Source: Flavobacterium sp. 1355 (GTDB lineage: Bacteria > Bacteroidota > Bacteroidia > Flavobacteriales > Flavobacteriaceae). From it: a DNA stretch of 64,000 bases. The stretch covers positions 62,001-126,000 of the forward strand of contig NZ_JAFICC010000014.1 in the NCBI RefSeq assembly GCF_017833415.1. The letters run 5' to 3'. The position numbers and the translations under genes were made by a program. Positions 35,019 to 43,030 of this stretch are shown here, piece after piece; the first letter of the stretch is position 1, and each line of letters opens with the position of its first letter. The notes under the pieces were generated by a model, which saw nothing but the letters and a program-made list of their open reading frames with translations, did no database searches and was not told the DNA's origin.

Positions 35019-36413
35019 ATGGCAAGATTTGAATTAAAGCTTCCTAAAATGGGAGAAAGTGTAGCTGAAGCAACTATTACAAACTGGTTGAAAGAAGTTG
35101 GAGACAAAATTGAAGCTGATGAAGCTGTACTCGAGATTGCAACTGATAAGGTTGACAGTGAGGTACCAAGCGAAGTATCAGGAACTTTGGTCGAAAAATT
35201 ATTTGGCAAAGATGATTTAGTTCAGGTTGGACAAACCATTGCAATTATCGAAACAGAAGCAGGTGTTGAAATATCTTCATCATTCTTGGTTGATAAAGTT
35301 ATTGAAGATGAGCCGGCCCCTGCTGAAGCAGCAGAAATCGAAAAAACAATCGAGGCGGTTCAGGAAACTGCAGCAGCACCTCAGGATTTCTCAACATCAG
35401 ACAAATTCTTCTCTCCGCTTGTTAAAAATATTGCAAAAGAAGAAGGTGTTTCTATTGAAGAGCTTGAAAATATTCAGGGTTCAGGAAAAGACGGTCGTGT
35501 TACAAAAGAAGATATTCTAAAACATATTGAAGATCGTAAATCAGGTGTTGTTATAACACCAAAAGCGGTTGAAGAAACAGTTGTCGAAACTATAGTTTCT
35601 AAAACTGAACAACCAAAAGCTGAACAACCAAAAATTTCAGAGCCAAAAGCTGTTCAACCAGCAGTTCAAAAAAGCCAGCAAACAGTTCCGGTATCTGTAA
35701 ACGGTGGTGATGAAATTATAGAGATGGACAGAATGCGTAAACTGATTTCAGGCTACATGGTCGCTTCTGTACAAACTTCAGCCCACGTACAGTCATTTAT
35801 AGAAGTCGATGTAACCAATATTGTAAAATGGAGAGATAAAGTTAAAACTGCCTTTGAGAAAAGAGAAGGTGAGAAACTTACTTTTACCCCAATTATGATG
35901 GAAGCTGTAGCAAAAGCGCTGAAAGATTTTCCGGGAATGAATATTTCTGTAGATGGTGAATATATCATCAAAAAGAAAAATATAAATTTAGGAATGGCTG
36001 CAGCCCTGCCAAATGGAAATTTAATTGTACCTGTTATTAAAAATGCAGATCAGTTAAATCTTGTGGGAATGGCAAAAGCAGTTAACGATCTTGGAAACCG
36101 TGCAAAAGCAGGAAAACTTAAGCCGGATGATACACAAGGCGGAACTTATACTGTAACGAATGTAGGAACATTTGGAAGTGTTTTTGGAACGCCAATTATC
36201 AATCAGCCGCAAGTTGGAATCTTAGCTCTGGGTGCAATTCGTAAAGTGCCGGCGGTTATTGAAACTCCTGAAGGTGACTTTATCGGAATCCGTCAGAAAA
36301 TGTTCTTGTCACATTCTTATGATCACAGAGTAGTAGACGGTGCATTGGGAGGAAGTTTTGTAAAAAGAGTTGCAGAATATTTGGAAGCTTTTGACGTAGA
36401 AAGAGACTTCTAA
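35019..36413 (+). CDS. Dihydrolipoamide acyltransferase (E2) of a 2-oxoacid dehydrogenase complex
   Basis: A 464-residue E2. An N-terminal lipoyl domain (1-77) carries the lipoyl lysine in EIATDKVDSEV. A Glu/Ala-rich linker leads to a peripheral-subunit-binding domain (about 128-170, SPLVKNIAKEEGVSIEELENI, GKDGRVTKEDIL), then a second linker rich in KAEQPK words. The catalytic domain (about 235-464) ends in SHSYDHRVVDGALGGSF with the HxxxDG active site. It transfers acyl groups to CoA. Specificity (branched-chain, 2-oxoglutarate or pyruvate) cannot be fixed; E1 and E3 are not next to it. A terminator follows. Confidence 0.93.
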   Translation: MARFELKLPKMGESVAEATITNWLKEVGDKIEADEAVLEIATDKVDSEVPSEVSGTLVEKLFGKDDLVQVGQTIAIIETEAGVEISSSFLVDKVIEDEPAPAEAAEIEKTIEAVQETAAAPQDFSTSDKFFSPLVKNIAKEEGVSIEELENIQGSGKDGRVTKEDILKHIEDRKSGVVITPKAVEETVVETIVSKTEQPKAEQPKISEPKAVQPAVQKSQQTVPVSVNGGDEIIEMDRMRKLISGYMVASVQTSAHVQSFIEVDVTNIVKWRDKVKTAFEKREGEKLTFTPIMMEAVAKALKDFPGMNISVDGEYIIKKKNINLGMAAALPNGNLIVPVIKNADQLNLVGMAKAVNDLGNRAKAGKLKPDDTQGGTYTVTNVGTFGSVFGTPIINQPQVGILALGAIRKVPAVIETPEGDFIGIRQKMFLSHSYDHRVVDGALGGSFVKRVAEYLEAFDVERDF

Positions 36414-36436
36414 AACGTTCTTTTTTAAAAATATTT

Positions 36437-36475
36437 AACCCTTTTAACATTTTAAATGTTGAAAGGGTTTTTCTT
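36437..36475 (+). terminator. Terminator after the E2 gene
   Basis: AACCCTTTTAACATTT pairs with AAATGTTGAAAGGGTT with one mismatch, followed by TTTCTTTT. Confidence 0.85.
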
Positions 36476-36550
36476 TTGTCTCTTTGTGGAAATCATTGAC
36501 AGAAATCTTCAACTTTATGAAAAAAACGGGTAAAATTCAGCTTTAAAAAT

Positions 36551-36558
36551 TATATTTG
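36551..36558 (+). promoter_or_regulatory. Bacteroidota -7 box upstream of the exonuclease gene
   Basis: TATATTTG, an exact TAnnTTTG match 21 bases before the ATG. Confidence 0.6.
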
Positions 36559-36578
36559 TAAACTTATAAAATTCAAAA

Positions 36579-37349
36579 ATGGAACTCAAACTCAACAAAC
36601 CAATTTGCTTTTTCGATCTTGAAACTACAGGGATCGATATCGGAAAAGACAGAATAGTAGAAATTTCAATATTTAAAGTTTTTCCAAACGGAAATAAAGA
36701 AAGCAAAACTTGGTTAGTTAATCCAACAATTCCAATTCCTCCTCAAACGACAGCTGTTCATGGTATTACAGACGAAAAAGTGGCAAACGAGCCTACTTTT
36801 AATGAGCTGGCACCACAAGTTCATAATATGATAAAAGACAGTGATTTGGGTGGATTCAATTCGGACCGTTTTGATATTCCTTTATTAGCAGAAGAATTGC
36901 TTCGCGCCGGAGTTGATTTTGATATGAAAAATAAGGTTTCGGTTGATGTACAAACAATCTTTCATAAAATGGAAGAGCGTACTTTGAGTGCAGCATTGAA
37001 ATTTTACTGCGGAAAAAGTCTTGAAAATGCCCATTCGGCAGAAGCAGACACAATGGCGACTTACGAAATCCTGAAAGCGCAGTTGGATCGTTATCCTGAA
37101 TTAGAAAACGACATGAGATCACTGTCGGAATTTACAACCCGTAAAAAAATAGCTGATTTTGCCGGAATGATTGCTTTTGATAATGATGGGGAAGAGATCT
37201 TTACTTTTGGCAAACACAAAGGTGCTAAAGTCGAAAAGGTTTTAGAAACAGAACCCGGATATTACAGCTGGATCCAGAATGCTGATTTTCCGTTGTATAC
37301 CAAAAAAGTTCTGACAGCAATTAAATTAAGAAAGTTAAATACGAAATAA
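36579..37349 (+). CDS. DnaQ-like 3'-5' exonuclease with ExoX-type C-domain
   Basis: A 256-residue DEDD exonuclease. Exo I is FFDLETTGIDIGKDRIVEI (about 11-29), Exo II GFNSDRFDIPLL (about 92-103), and Exo III HSAEADTMATYEIL (about 152-165), making it DEDDh. The C-terminal 50 residues (EIFTFGKHKGAKVEKV ... PGYYSWI) form the short module also seen in exodeoxyribonuclease X-like proteins. It probably trims DNA 3' ends in repair; it is not necessarily the Pol III epsilon subunit. Confidence 0.9.
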   Translation: MELKLNKPICFFDLETTGIDIGKDRIVEISIFKVFPNGNKESKTWLVNPTIPIPPQTTAVHGITDEKVANEPTFNELAPQVHNMIKDSDLGGFNSDRFDIPLLAEELLRAGVDFDMKNKVSVDVQTIFHKMEERTLSAALKFYCGKSLENAHSAEADTMATYEILKAQLDRYPELENDMRSLSEFTTRKKIADFAGMIAFDNDGEEIFTFGKHKGAKVEKVLETEPGYYSWIQNADFPLYTKKVLTAIKLRKLNTK

Positions 37350-37438
37350 AGGTTCTGAGATACTAAGGTTCTAAGATGCTAACGTTTTTTGCGCAATTTT
37401 TTAGAACCTTAGTTTCTAAGTGTCTTAGCAACTCAAAA
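37350..37438. repeat. Inverted repeat, CTGAGATACTAAG family
   Basis: The arms AGATACTAAGGTTCTAA (37358-37374) and TTAGAACCTTAGTTTCT (37401-37417) pair at 16 of 17 positions and are extended by further TTCTAAG/CTTAG words. It fills the gap between the exonuclease and FAA hydrolase genes. The same words occur at 6434-6486 and 8164-8180. Confidence 0.8.
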
Positions 37439-37441
37439 AAA

Positions 37442-38053
37442 ATGAAAATAATTTGCATCGGCAGAAATTATGTCAATCATATAGAAGAATTGAAAAATGA
37501 AAGGCCAACTGAGCCTGTTATTTTTATGAAACCTGATTCGGCTGTTTTATTAAAACAACATCCGTTTGTAATTCCTGAATTTTCTGAGGAAATTCATCAC
37601 GAAATTGAGATAATTGTTAAAATTAATAAAGTTGGAAAATATATCGAACCTAAATTTGCGCATAAGTATTATGATGAAATTAGTGTAGGTATTGATTTTA
37701 CTGCCAGGGATTTACAAGAAAAGTTAAAGGCAAAAGGACTACCTTGGGAAAAAGCCAAAGCATTTGATGGTTCTGCTGTCATAGGTGAATTTTTGCCCAA
37801 AACAGATTTTGTTTCTATGGAAAATCTTAATTTTGAACTCACAAACAACTCCAAAATGGTTCAAAAAGGAAATACCGGCTTTATGCTTTGGAAAATTGAT
37901 GAGCTGATAGCGTTTGCATCGCAGTATTTTACATTAAAAATTGGCGATATCATTTTTACAGGCACTCCCGAAGGTGTTGCATCTGTAAAACCAAACGACG
38001 TTTTGGAAGGGTTTTTAGAAGATAAAAAATTATTTAGAATACAAGTAAAATAA
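37442..38053 (+). CDS. Fumarylacetoacetate hydrolase family protein
   Basis: Start chosen at the ATG at 37442 (MKIICIGRNYVNHIEEL). The frame is open further upstream but runs through the repeat element. The product is 203 residues, a single FAH domain like acylpyruvases/FAHD1. Seen: PVIFMKPDSAVL, HHEIEIIVKINK with metal ligands, ARDLQEKLKAKGLPWEKAKAFDGSA and DIIFTGTPEGVASV. It probably cleaves or decarboxylates a small 2-oxoacid. Its stop overlaps the start of the Hpt gene by one base (TAATG). Confidence 0.92.
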   Translation: MKIICIGRNYVNHIEELKNERPTEPVIFMKPDSAVLLKQHPFVIPEFSEEIHHEIEIIVKINKVGKYIEPKFAHKYYDEISVGIDFTARDLQEKLKAKGLPWEKAKAFDGSAVIGEFLPKTDFVSMENLNFELTNNSKMVQKGNTGFMLWKIDELIAFASQYFTLKIGDIIFTGTPEGVASVKPNDVLEGFLEDKKLFRIQVK

Positions 38054-38397
38054 TGGCCTTAAAGTACAACCTTTCGAAAGTCTACGCACTTTCAGATAAC
38101 GACCCTGAATTTGTAAACGAAATTCTAAAACTCTTTGTTACAGAAGTTCCGGAAGATTTAAAACAAATCAAAGAAGGGATTAAGAAAAAGGATCATAAAT
38201 ACGCCTATTCTTATGCGCATAAAATAAAACCAACTTTAGATTTAATGGGTTTAAATGTGGCATTTGAAGAAATTCTGCAAGTCGAAGCCTGGACAAAAGC
38301 TGAAGGAAAGAAAAAAGATATTATCGAGACTTTTAAAAGTATAAAAGTACAGGTGAAAGAAGCGATCAAAGAAATTAGAAAAGATTTTGATTTATAA
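38053..38397 (+). CDS. Hpt (histidine phosphotransfer) domain protein
   Basis: A 114-residue helical protein made of one Hpt domain. The likely phospho-accepting histidine is in YAHKIKPTLDLMGL (about 56-69), the HxxKP form of the Hpt motif. Such proteins pass phosphate between receiver domains in phosphorelays. No kinase or regulator is adjacent, so its partners are elsewhere. It is translationally coupled to the FAA hydrolase gene through a TAATG overlap. Confidence 0.85.
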   Translation: MALKYNLSKVYALSDNDPEFVNEILKLFVTEVPEDLKQIKEGIKKKDHKYAYSYAHKIKPTLDLMGLNVAFEEILQVEAWTKAEGKKKDIIETFKSIKVQVKEAIKEIRKDFDL

Positions 38398-38598
38398 TAT
38401 TGAGCGTGATCTGCTTCTTTCTTAAAATAGGGAAGAAGCAGGTCTTGTCGTTTGATATCTTTTGCTTTCGGAAATCCTGATTAATGATACCACACTTTAT
38501 CGTAAAGGACGCTGTTCATTCTCCTTACAGAATCTTTGCGATAACAATCTACTTTCTAATAATTACTGCGTATTGCAGGAAAAAAATAATATTATCAT

Positions 38599-39852
38599 AT
38601 GAAAGCAACTATTATAACTATCGGAGATGAAATACTGATTGGTCAGATTGTAGATACCAATTCAGGATTTATTGCAAAATCGTTAGATAAAATCGGTGTT
38701 GAAGTCACTGAAATGATTTCCATTAGTGACAACAAAAAACATATTTTAGATACTTTTGCTCAATTGCAAAATAAAGTAGACCTCGTGGTAATAACCGGGG
38801 GATTAGGGCCAACAAAAGATGATATTACAAAAAAAACTTTCTGTGAATATTTTGATGATACATTGGTTGTAAATCCTCAAGTGCTTGCTCACGTCACAGA
38901 ACTAATAGAAGGTTTTTATAAACGTCCGATTTCGCAATTAAATAAAGATCAGGCACTGGTGCCTTCAACTTGTACTGTTTTGCATAATAAAGTAGGTACT
39001 GCGCCGGGTATGTGGATGAAAAAAGAAAATACAGTATTTATTTCGCTTCCGGGGGTTCCGTTTGAAATGAAATATTTAGTCGAAGAAGAAATTATTCCAA
39101 AAATTGTTCGCGAATATAAGCGTCCCTATATTATTCATAAAACGATTTTAACATACGGTCAGGGAGAGAGTTTAGTTGCAGAACGTATAGAAGACTGGGA
39201 AAATAACCTGCCTGATTTTATCAAGCTGGCTTATCTGCCAAATCCGGGAAGAGTGCGTTTAAGACTTTCTGCAAGAGGAACAGATAAAGAAAAGCTCGAA
39301 GAAGCACTCGAGGCCAATATAAAATCATTAGATGCTATAATTCATGATATAATAGTAGGTTACGAAGAAAATGAAACCATCGAATCTGTAGTAGGGAAAC
39401 TTTTGTCAAAAGAAAACAAAACTATTTCTACGGCAGAAAGTTTTACAGGAGGAAAAATTGCGTCAATTTTATCTGCTGTTCCGGGAGCTTCAAATTATTT
39501 TAAAGGAAGTATTGTTTCTTATGCAACAGAAGCGAAGGTTAATGTTTTGGGGGTTTCACAGGAATTGGTAGATCAATATTCTGTAGTAAGTGCACAAGTG
39601 GCAGAGGCTATGGCTTTGAATGTGAAAGATATACTTAAAACAGACTATGCAATAGCAACAACTGGTAACGCCGGACCGTCAAAAGGGGATTCTGATGCCG
39701 AAATTGGAGCTGTTTTTATTGCTTTGGCTACACCAAATGGTGTAATTACAGAAGAGTTTAACTTTGGGCAACCACGTGAAAAAGTGATAGATAGAGCTAC
39801 TATTAAGAGTTTGGAAATATTACAGAAAGAAATTTTGAAAATTGTGCAATAA
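38599..39852 (+). CDS. cinA: CinA-family protein (nicotinamide-nucleotide amidohydrolase)
   Basis: A 417-residue two-domain CinA. The N-terminal MoaB/MogA-like domain (MKATIITIGDEILIGQIVDTN, VVITGGLGPTKDDIT, FISLPGVPFEMKYL) is followed by the C-terminal NMN deamidase domain (TISTAESFTGGKIASILSAV, FKGSIVSYATEAKVNVLGV, TTGNAGPSKGDSDAEIGAVFIA). It recycles nicotinamide nucleotides and also hydrolyses ADP-ribose in some species. It directly precedes the ribosomal protein genes but has a 71-base gap with a promoter candidate. Confidence 0.94.
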   Translation: MKATIITIGDEILIGQIVDTNSGFIAKSLDKIGVEVTEMISISDNKKHILDTFAQLQNKVDLVVITGGLGPTKDDITKKTFCEYFDDTLVVNPQVLAHVTELIEGFYKRPISQLNKDQALVPSTCTVLHNKVGTAPGMWMKKENTVFISLPGVPFEMKYLVEEEIIPKIVREYKRPYIIHKTILTYGQGESLVAERIEDWENNLPDFIKLAYLPNPGRVRLRLSARGTDKEKLEEALEANIKSLDAIIHDIIVGYEENETIESVVGKLLSKENKTISTAESFTGGKIASILSAVPGASNYFKGSIVSYATEAKVNVLGVSQELVDQYSVVSAQVAEAMALNVKDILKTDYAIATTGNAGPSKGDSDAEIGAVFIALATPNGVITEEFNFGQPREKVIDRATIKSLEILQKEILKIVQ

Positions 39853-39879
39853 TTTTTTGCTACAATGGTTTATTTTTCT

Positions 39880-39887
39880 TTTCTTTG
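39880..39887 (+). promoter_or_regulatory. Probable promoter of rpmB-rpmG-DUF4295
   Basis: TTTCTTTG is a one-mismatch -7 box with a TTG 19 bases upstream, 36 bases before the rpmB ATG. Confidence 0.45.
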
Positions 39888-39923
39888 CACCCTGATTTTG
39901 AATAACGATAAAAGATAAGTATA

Positions 39924-40160
39924 ATGTCAAGAGTTTGTGACCTTACAGGTAAAAGAGCGATGGTAGGAAATAACGTTTCTCACGCTATGAACAAAACTAA
40001 GAGAAAGTTTTCTGTGAACTTAGTTAAAAAGCGTTTTTATCTTCCAGAAGAAGATAGATGGATTACTCTTAGAGTAGCAGCATCTACGATAAAAACAATT
40101 AATAAAAATGGAATCACTGCTGTTTTGAAAAAAGCGCAGTCAGAAGGATTTATCAAATAA
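39924..40160 (+). CDS. rpmB: 50S ribosomal protein L28
   Basis: A 78-residue basic protein. MSRVCDLTGKRAMVGNNVSHAMNK is the typical L28 N-terminus, followed by KRKFSVNLVKKRFYLPEEDRWITLRV. It binds 23S rRNA near the exit region. It is the first gene of a short cluster with rpmG and a DUF4295 gene, 27 bases before rpmG. Confidence 0.97.
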   Translation: MSRVCDLTGKRAMVGNNVSHAMNKTKRKFSVNLVKKRFYLPEEDRWITLRVAASTIKTINKNGITAVLKKAQSEGFIK

Positions 40161-40187
40161 TCTTTTCCTAAATAAATATATAGCAAG

Positions 40188-40370
40188 ATGGCAAAGAAAG
40201 GTAATAGAATCCAGGTAATTTTAGAATGTACTGAGCACAAGACTTCTGGTGTTCCAGGAACTTCTAGATATATTACAACTAAGAACAAAAAAAATACTCC
40301 GGACAGATTAGAGATTAAGAAATTTAATCCAATCTTAAAAAGAGTAACTGTTCATAAAGAAATTAAGTAA
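40188..40370 (+). CDS. rpmG: 50S ribosomal protein L33
   Basis: A 60-residue basic protein with MAKKGNRIQVILECTEHK, TSRYITTKNKKNTPDRLEIKKFNP and HKEIK at the end. It has one cysteine only, so it is the zinc-free form of L33. It lies between rpmB and the DUF4295 gene, an order I know from Flavobacteriia. Confidence 0.96.
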   Translation: MAKKGNRIQVILECTEHKTSGVPGTSRYITTKNKKNTPDRLEIKKFNPILKRVTVHKEIK

Positions 40371-40446
40371 TAATTAGAGATTTTTATAAATCTCAAATGG
40401 TTTTGCCATTAGAGTTTTATAAAAGCTTCAAATAAACATTTGAATC

Positions 40447-40599
40447 ATGGCAAAGAAAACCGTAGCATCGTTACAAACATCTTCTAAGAGATTATCAAAA
40501 GCCATCAAAATGGTGAAATCTCCTAAAACTGGTGCATATACATTCGTAGAATCTATTATGGCTCCTGAAGAAGTTGATGAATTCTTGAAAAAGAAATAA
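40447..40599 (+). CDS. DUF4295 family small basic protein
   Basis: A 50-residue protein starting MAKKTVASLQTSSKRLSKAI, very basic, ending EEVDEFLKKK. The family is confined to Bacteroidota and sits next to L28 and L33, which suggests a ribosome-associated role, but none is proven. It ends 20 bases before a strong terminator, closing the rpmB-rpmG unit. Confidence 0.9.
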   Translation: MAKKTVASLQTSSKRLSKAIKMVKSPKTGAYTFVESIMAPEEVDEFLKKK

Positions 40600-40618
40600 T
40601 TACAATTACATTATATAG

Positions 40619-40653
40619 AAAAGCTACTTTCATTCGGAAGTAGCTTTTTTATT
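40619..40653 (+). terminator. Terminator of the rpmB-rpmG-DUF4295 unit
   Basis: The stem AAAGCTACTT pairs with AAGTAGCTTT across an 8-base loop and is followed by a T-run. Confidence 0.85.
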
Positions 40654-40795
40654 TTTTATATTTGTGTAAAATTTTATAAAAAGAAATAAATCTTCTGTTG
40701 TAAAAGACTTGAGATTTTTCCTATGTCAATTTAAGGTTTATTGATATGATAATCTGAAACCTTGTAAAATGGAATTCTTATTATAAATATAAGAG

Positions 40796-40828
40796 ATTGT
40801 AGATTGTTTGAAATCAATAATCTAAAAA
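40796..40828. repeat. Short AGATTGTAGATT-type repeat before ftsY
   Basis: AGATTGTAGATTG and CAATAATCT form a short imperfect inverted repeat of the same word family as 17319-17390. It lies 18 bases before the ftsY ATG. Confidence 0.5.
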
Positions 40829-40845
40829 CTAACAACAAATAACAA

Positions 40846-41799
40846 ATGAGTTTTTTTAAAAAATTATTCTCTACAGATAAAAAAGAGACTTTAGACAAAA
40901 GTCTTGAAAAATCAAAAACTACTTTTTTCTCAAAGTTAAGTAAAGCCGTTGCAGGAAAATCTAAAGTCGATGACGATGTATTAGATAATCTGGAAGAAAT
41001 TCTGGTTGCATCAGATGTTGGTGTAAATACAACATTGAAAATAATTTCAAGAATTGAAAAAAGGGTAGCAGAAGATAAATATTTGGGAACCGATGAACTA
41101 AATCAGATTCTTCGTGATGAAATAGGTGCTCTATTATCTGAAACAAACCGAGGTGAAGCTACTGAATTTGATATCCCAAAAGATAAAAAACCATACGTTC
41201 TGATGGTGGTTGGAGTTAATGGGGTTGGTAAAACTACCACAATAGGTAAACTCGCTTATCAATTTAAGAAAGCGGGTTATAAAGTAGTTTTAGGAGCTGC
41301 AGATACATTTCGTGCTGCTGCTATAGATCAATTGCAAGTATGGGCAGACAGGGTTGATGTGCCAATTGTGAGACAGCAAATGGGAAGTGATCCTGCTTCT
41401 GTAGCTTTTGATACTTTACAGTCAGCTGTGGCTCAAAATGCAGATATTGTAATTATTGATACAGCAGGGCGTCTGCATAATAAAATCAATTTGATGAACG
41501 AACTTACCAAAGTAAAACGTGTTATGCAGAAAGTAGTTGCTGATGCGCCTCATGATGTGCTTTTGGTTTTGGATGGTTCAACAGGCCAAAATGCTTTTGA
41601 ACAGGCAAAACAATTTACAGCTGCTACAGAAGTGACTTCTCTTGCTGTAACAAAATTAGACGGAACTGCAAAAGGGGGTGTTGTAATTGGTATTTCAGAT
41701 CAATTCCAGATTCCGGTAAAATATATTGGAGTTGGTGAAGGTATTGAAGACTTACAGGTCTTTAATAAATATGAATTTGTAGATAGTTTTTTTAAATAA
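40846..41799 (+). CDS. ftsY: Signal recognition particle receptor FtsY
   Basis: A 317-residue SRP-type GTPase with a short NG core and no long acidic A domain. Seen: G1 GVNGVGKTTTIGKLA (about 124-138), DTFRAAAIDQL, G3 DTAGR, TKLDGTAKGG, and the C-terminal GVGEGIEDLQVF. It docks ribosome-SRP complexes at the SecYEG membrane site. It follows the rpmB-rpmG unit and is separated from it by a terminator. Confidence 0.97.
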   Translation: MSFFKKLFSTDKKETLDKSLEKSKTTFFSKLSKAVAGKSKVDDDVLDNLEEILVASDVGVNTTLKIISRIEKRVAEDKYLGTDELNQILRDEIGALLSETNRGEATEFDIPKDKKPYVLMVVGVNGVGKTTTIGKLAYQFKKAGYKVVLGAADTFRAAAIDQLQVWADRVDVPIVRQQMGSDPASVAFDTLQSAVAQNADIVIIDTAGRLHNKINLMNELTKVKRVMQKVVADAPHDVLLVLDGSTGQNAFEQAKQFTAATEVTSLAVTKLDGTAKGGVVIGISDQFQIPVKYIGVGEGIEDLQVFNKYEFVDSFFK

Positions 41800-41806
41800 A
41801 ATCAGA

Positions 41807-41974
41807 ATGAGTTTAAAAAATATAACGCCTGTTACTTTTTATTTCGCAAGCGTAATAAGTTTTGTTTTAGCAAATGTCTTAAAAGATAAAAGCTTATCTT
41901 TTTATTATATTTTGTTGGTTTTAGGTTTGGTATTCTTTTTTATGGGGATGTTAAAAAGGATAAAAAACAGATAA
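41807..41974 (+). CDS. Two-helix small membrane protein downstream of ftsY
   Basis: A 55-residue ORF starting MSLKNITPVTFYFASVISFV seven bases after the ftsY stop. Two hydrophobic segments (about 8-24 and 30-47) end in a basic tail MLKRIKNR, so an inner-membrane hairpin is likely. Same strand and close spacing suggest co-transcription with ftsY. Function unknown; its conservation cannot be checked here. Confidence 0.65.
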   Translation: MSLKNITPVTFYFASVISFVLANVLKDKSLSFYYILLVLGLVFFFMGMLKRIKNR

Positions 41975-41980
41975 AAGGAT

Positions 41981-42493
41981 TTATTTCCTCTTCGATTTTT
42001 TTAATTTCCAGATTGTGCCGTCTGTATAAACAACAAGATAAGCATTTGCAGAAACAATTTTAATCGCATCTGTAGAGAAATCTTCCCATATCTTAGAAGA
42101 AATTTGTTTTGGTCTTATTAACGAAGTTGAATATCCGGTACAATGTCCCTTAACAAAAAAGTATTTACCGCTTGAAGGTTTCTCAAAAGAGTTTGTTGAA
42201 TTCCATTCAAAATTTATTGCCTGGATTGTTTTGTTGCTTTTGTTTTTATACGTGATTTTGATGTCTTTGTGGTCAGAATATGCGTTTTTTAGTATTTTTG
42301 CAGATATAATTTTGATAGGTGATTCTTCGCTGAAAATAGTATCCGAAGATGAAAAACTGGAACTATCTGTAATGTGTGAAGCAATCTGTCTTTCTTTTAT
42401 CTTGTTATGTGAATTAATCAAGGAATCATTTTTAGATTTCTGTGCGCATGAAATTGTAAGCATCGAAATACAGGAAAGTAAAATTTTATTCAT
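41981..42493 (-). CDS. Lipoprotein of unknown function
   Basis: Start chosen at the ATG at 42491-42493 (MNKILLSCISMLTISCAQKS; another ATG is one codon earlier). The frame is open to 42622, but the extra residues look non-coding. The 170-residue product has a lipobox cysteine at about residue 16, a Ser-rich region, and a beta-rich C-half with ISAKILKNAYSDHKDIKITY and INFEWNS. No function recognised. It faces the ftsY downstream gene. Confidence 0.7.
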   Translation of the reverse strand: MNKILLSCISMLTISCAQKSKNDSLINSHNKIKERQIASHITDSSSFSSSDTIFSEESPIKIISAKILKNAYSDHKDIKITYKNKSNKTIQAINFEWNSTNSFEKPSSGKYFFVKGHCTGYSTSLIRPKQISSKIWEDFSTDAIKIVSANAYLVVYTDGTIWKLKKSKRK

Positions 42494-43030
42494 CATAATT
42501 TTTTTTGAGATAATTATCAGAAACCAACAAAGAATTTTTAGCTTATAAAAAGTAATAAAGTTTTTACACAAGTCATTGATTATTAAATACTTGTTTATTT
42601 TTATGGATTTTACAAATGTCATGTTGTATTTATTAAAAGATTGCCATGGTAAGACAATTATATATCATAATTAGACTTTTTAAAAGAAAATTATAAAGAC
42701 ATTAGTCTGAGGAATTAATAAAGTTCTTTTTTTCAATAGATTAAAAAACAAGAATAAATGTTAAGCTATTACTATGAAGAAGATTAAGTAGCAACTTTAT
42801 ATTTTAGTCCTGTTAAAACTTTGGTCAAAGAGGTTGAAATAGTTTAATGGGTTTTATGAAATTTTATTTCTTTTAAAATTTTATAAGGTTAACTTTGTGA
42901 TTGAAATAAAAACTTCTTTTTGAAAACGGAAGCCCTAGCCCTGATGGAAGCGGCATCCTTTTGCTTTTTTCTTTAATAAAGCAAAAGATACAGCGGACAG
43001 CAGGTATCAGCTCCTTAAATAATTCTATTT
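42494..43030. other. Gene-free stretch holding a Flavo-1-like RNA candidate
   Basis: About 430 bases of AT-rich DNA without a convincing ORF, then a conserved-looking structured element (see 42925-43018) next to the lipoprotein gene at 43031. Confidence 0.6.
42925..43018 (+). ncRNA. Structured RNA candidate of the Flavo-1 type
   Basis: This GC-richer island contains AAGCCCTAGCCCTGATGGAA, GCGGCATCCTTTTGCTTT and AAAGCAAAAGATACAGCGGA. CTTTTGCTTT pairs perfectly with AAAGCAAAAG as an inner hairpin, and CTGAT can pair with ATCAG as an outer stem, leaving purine-rich internal loops. I recall very similar sequences scattered through Flavobacterium genomes and believe they match the Flavo-1 RNA family, but I cannot confirm that here. 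Function unknown. Confidence 0.5.

Noticed and set aside
35227..35520. 97-codon plus-strand ORF rich in Lys and Gln
   Set aside because: It is a shifted reading of the E2 lipoyl and linker region.
42231..42548. Plus-strand ORF of 105 codons opposite the lipoprotein at 41981
   Set aside because: The opposite strand has a lipobox signal; this ORF is hydrophobic by chance from AT-rich antisense.
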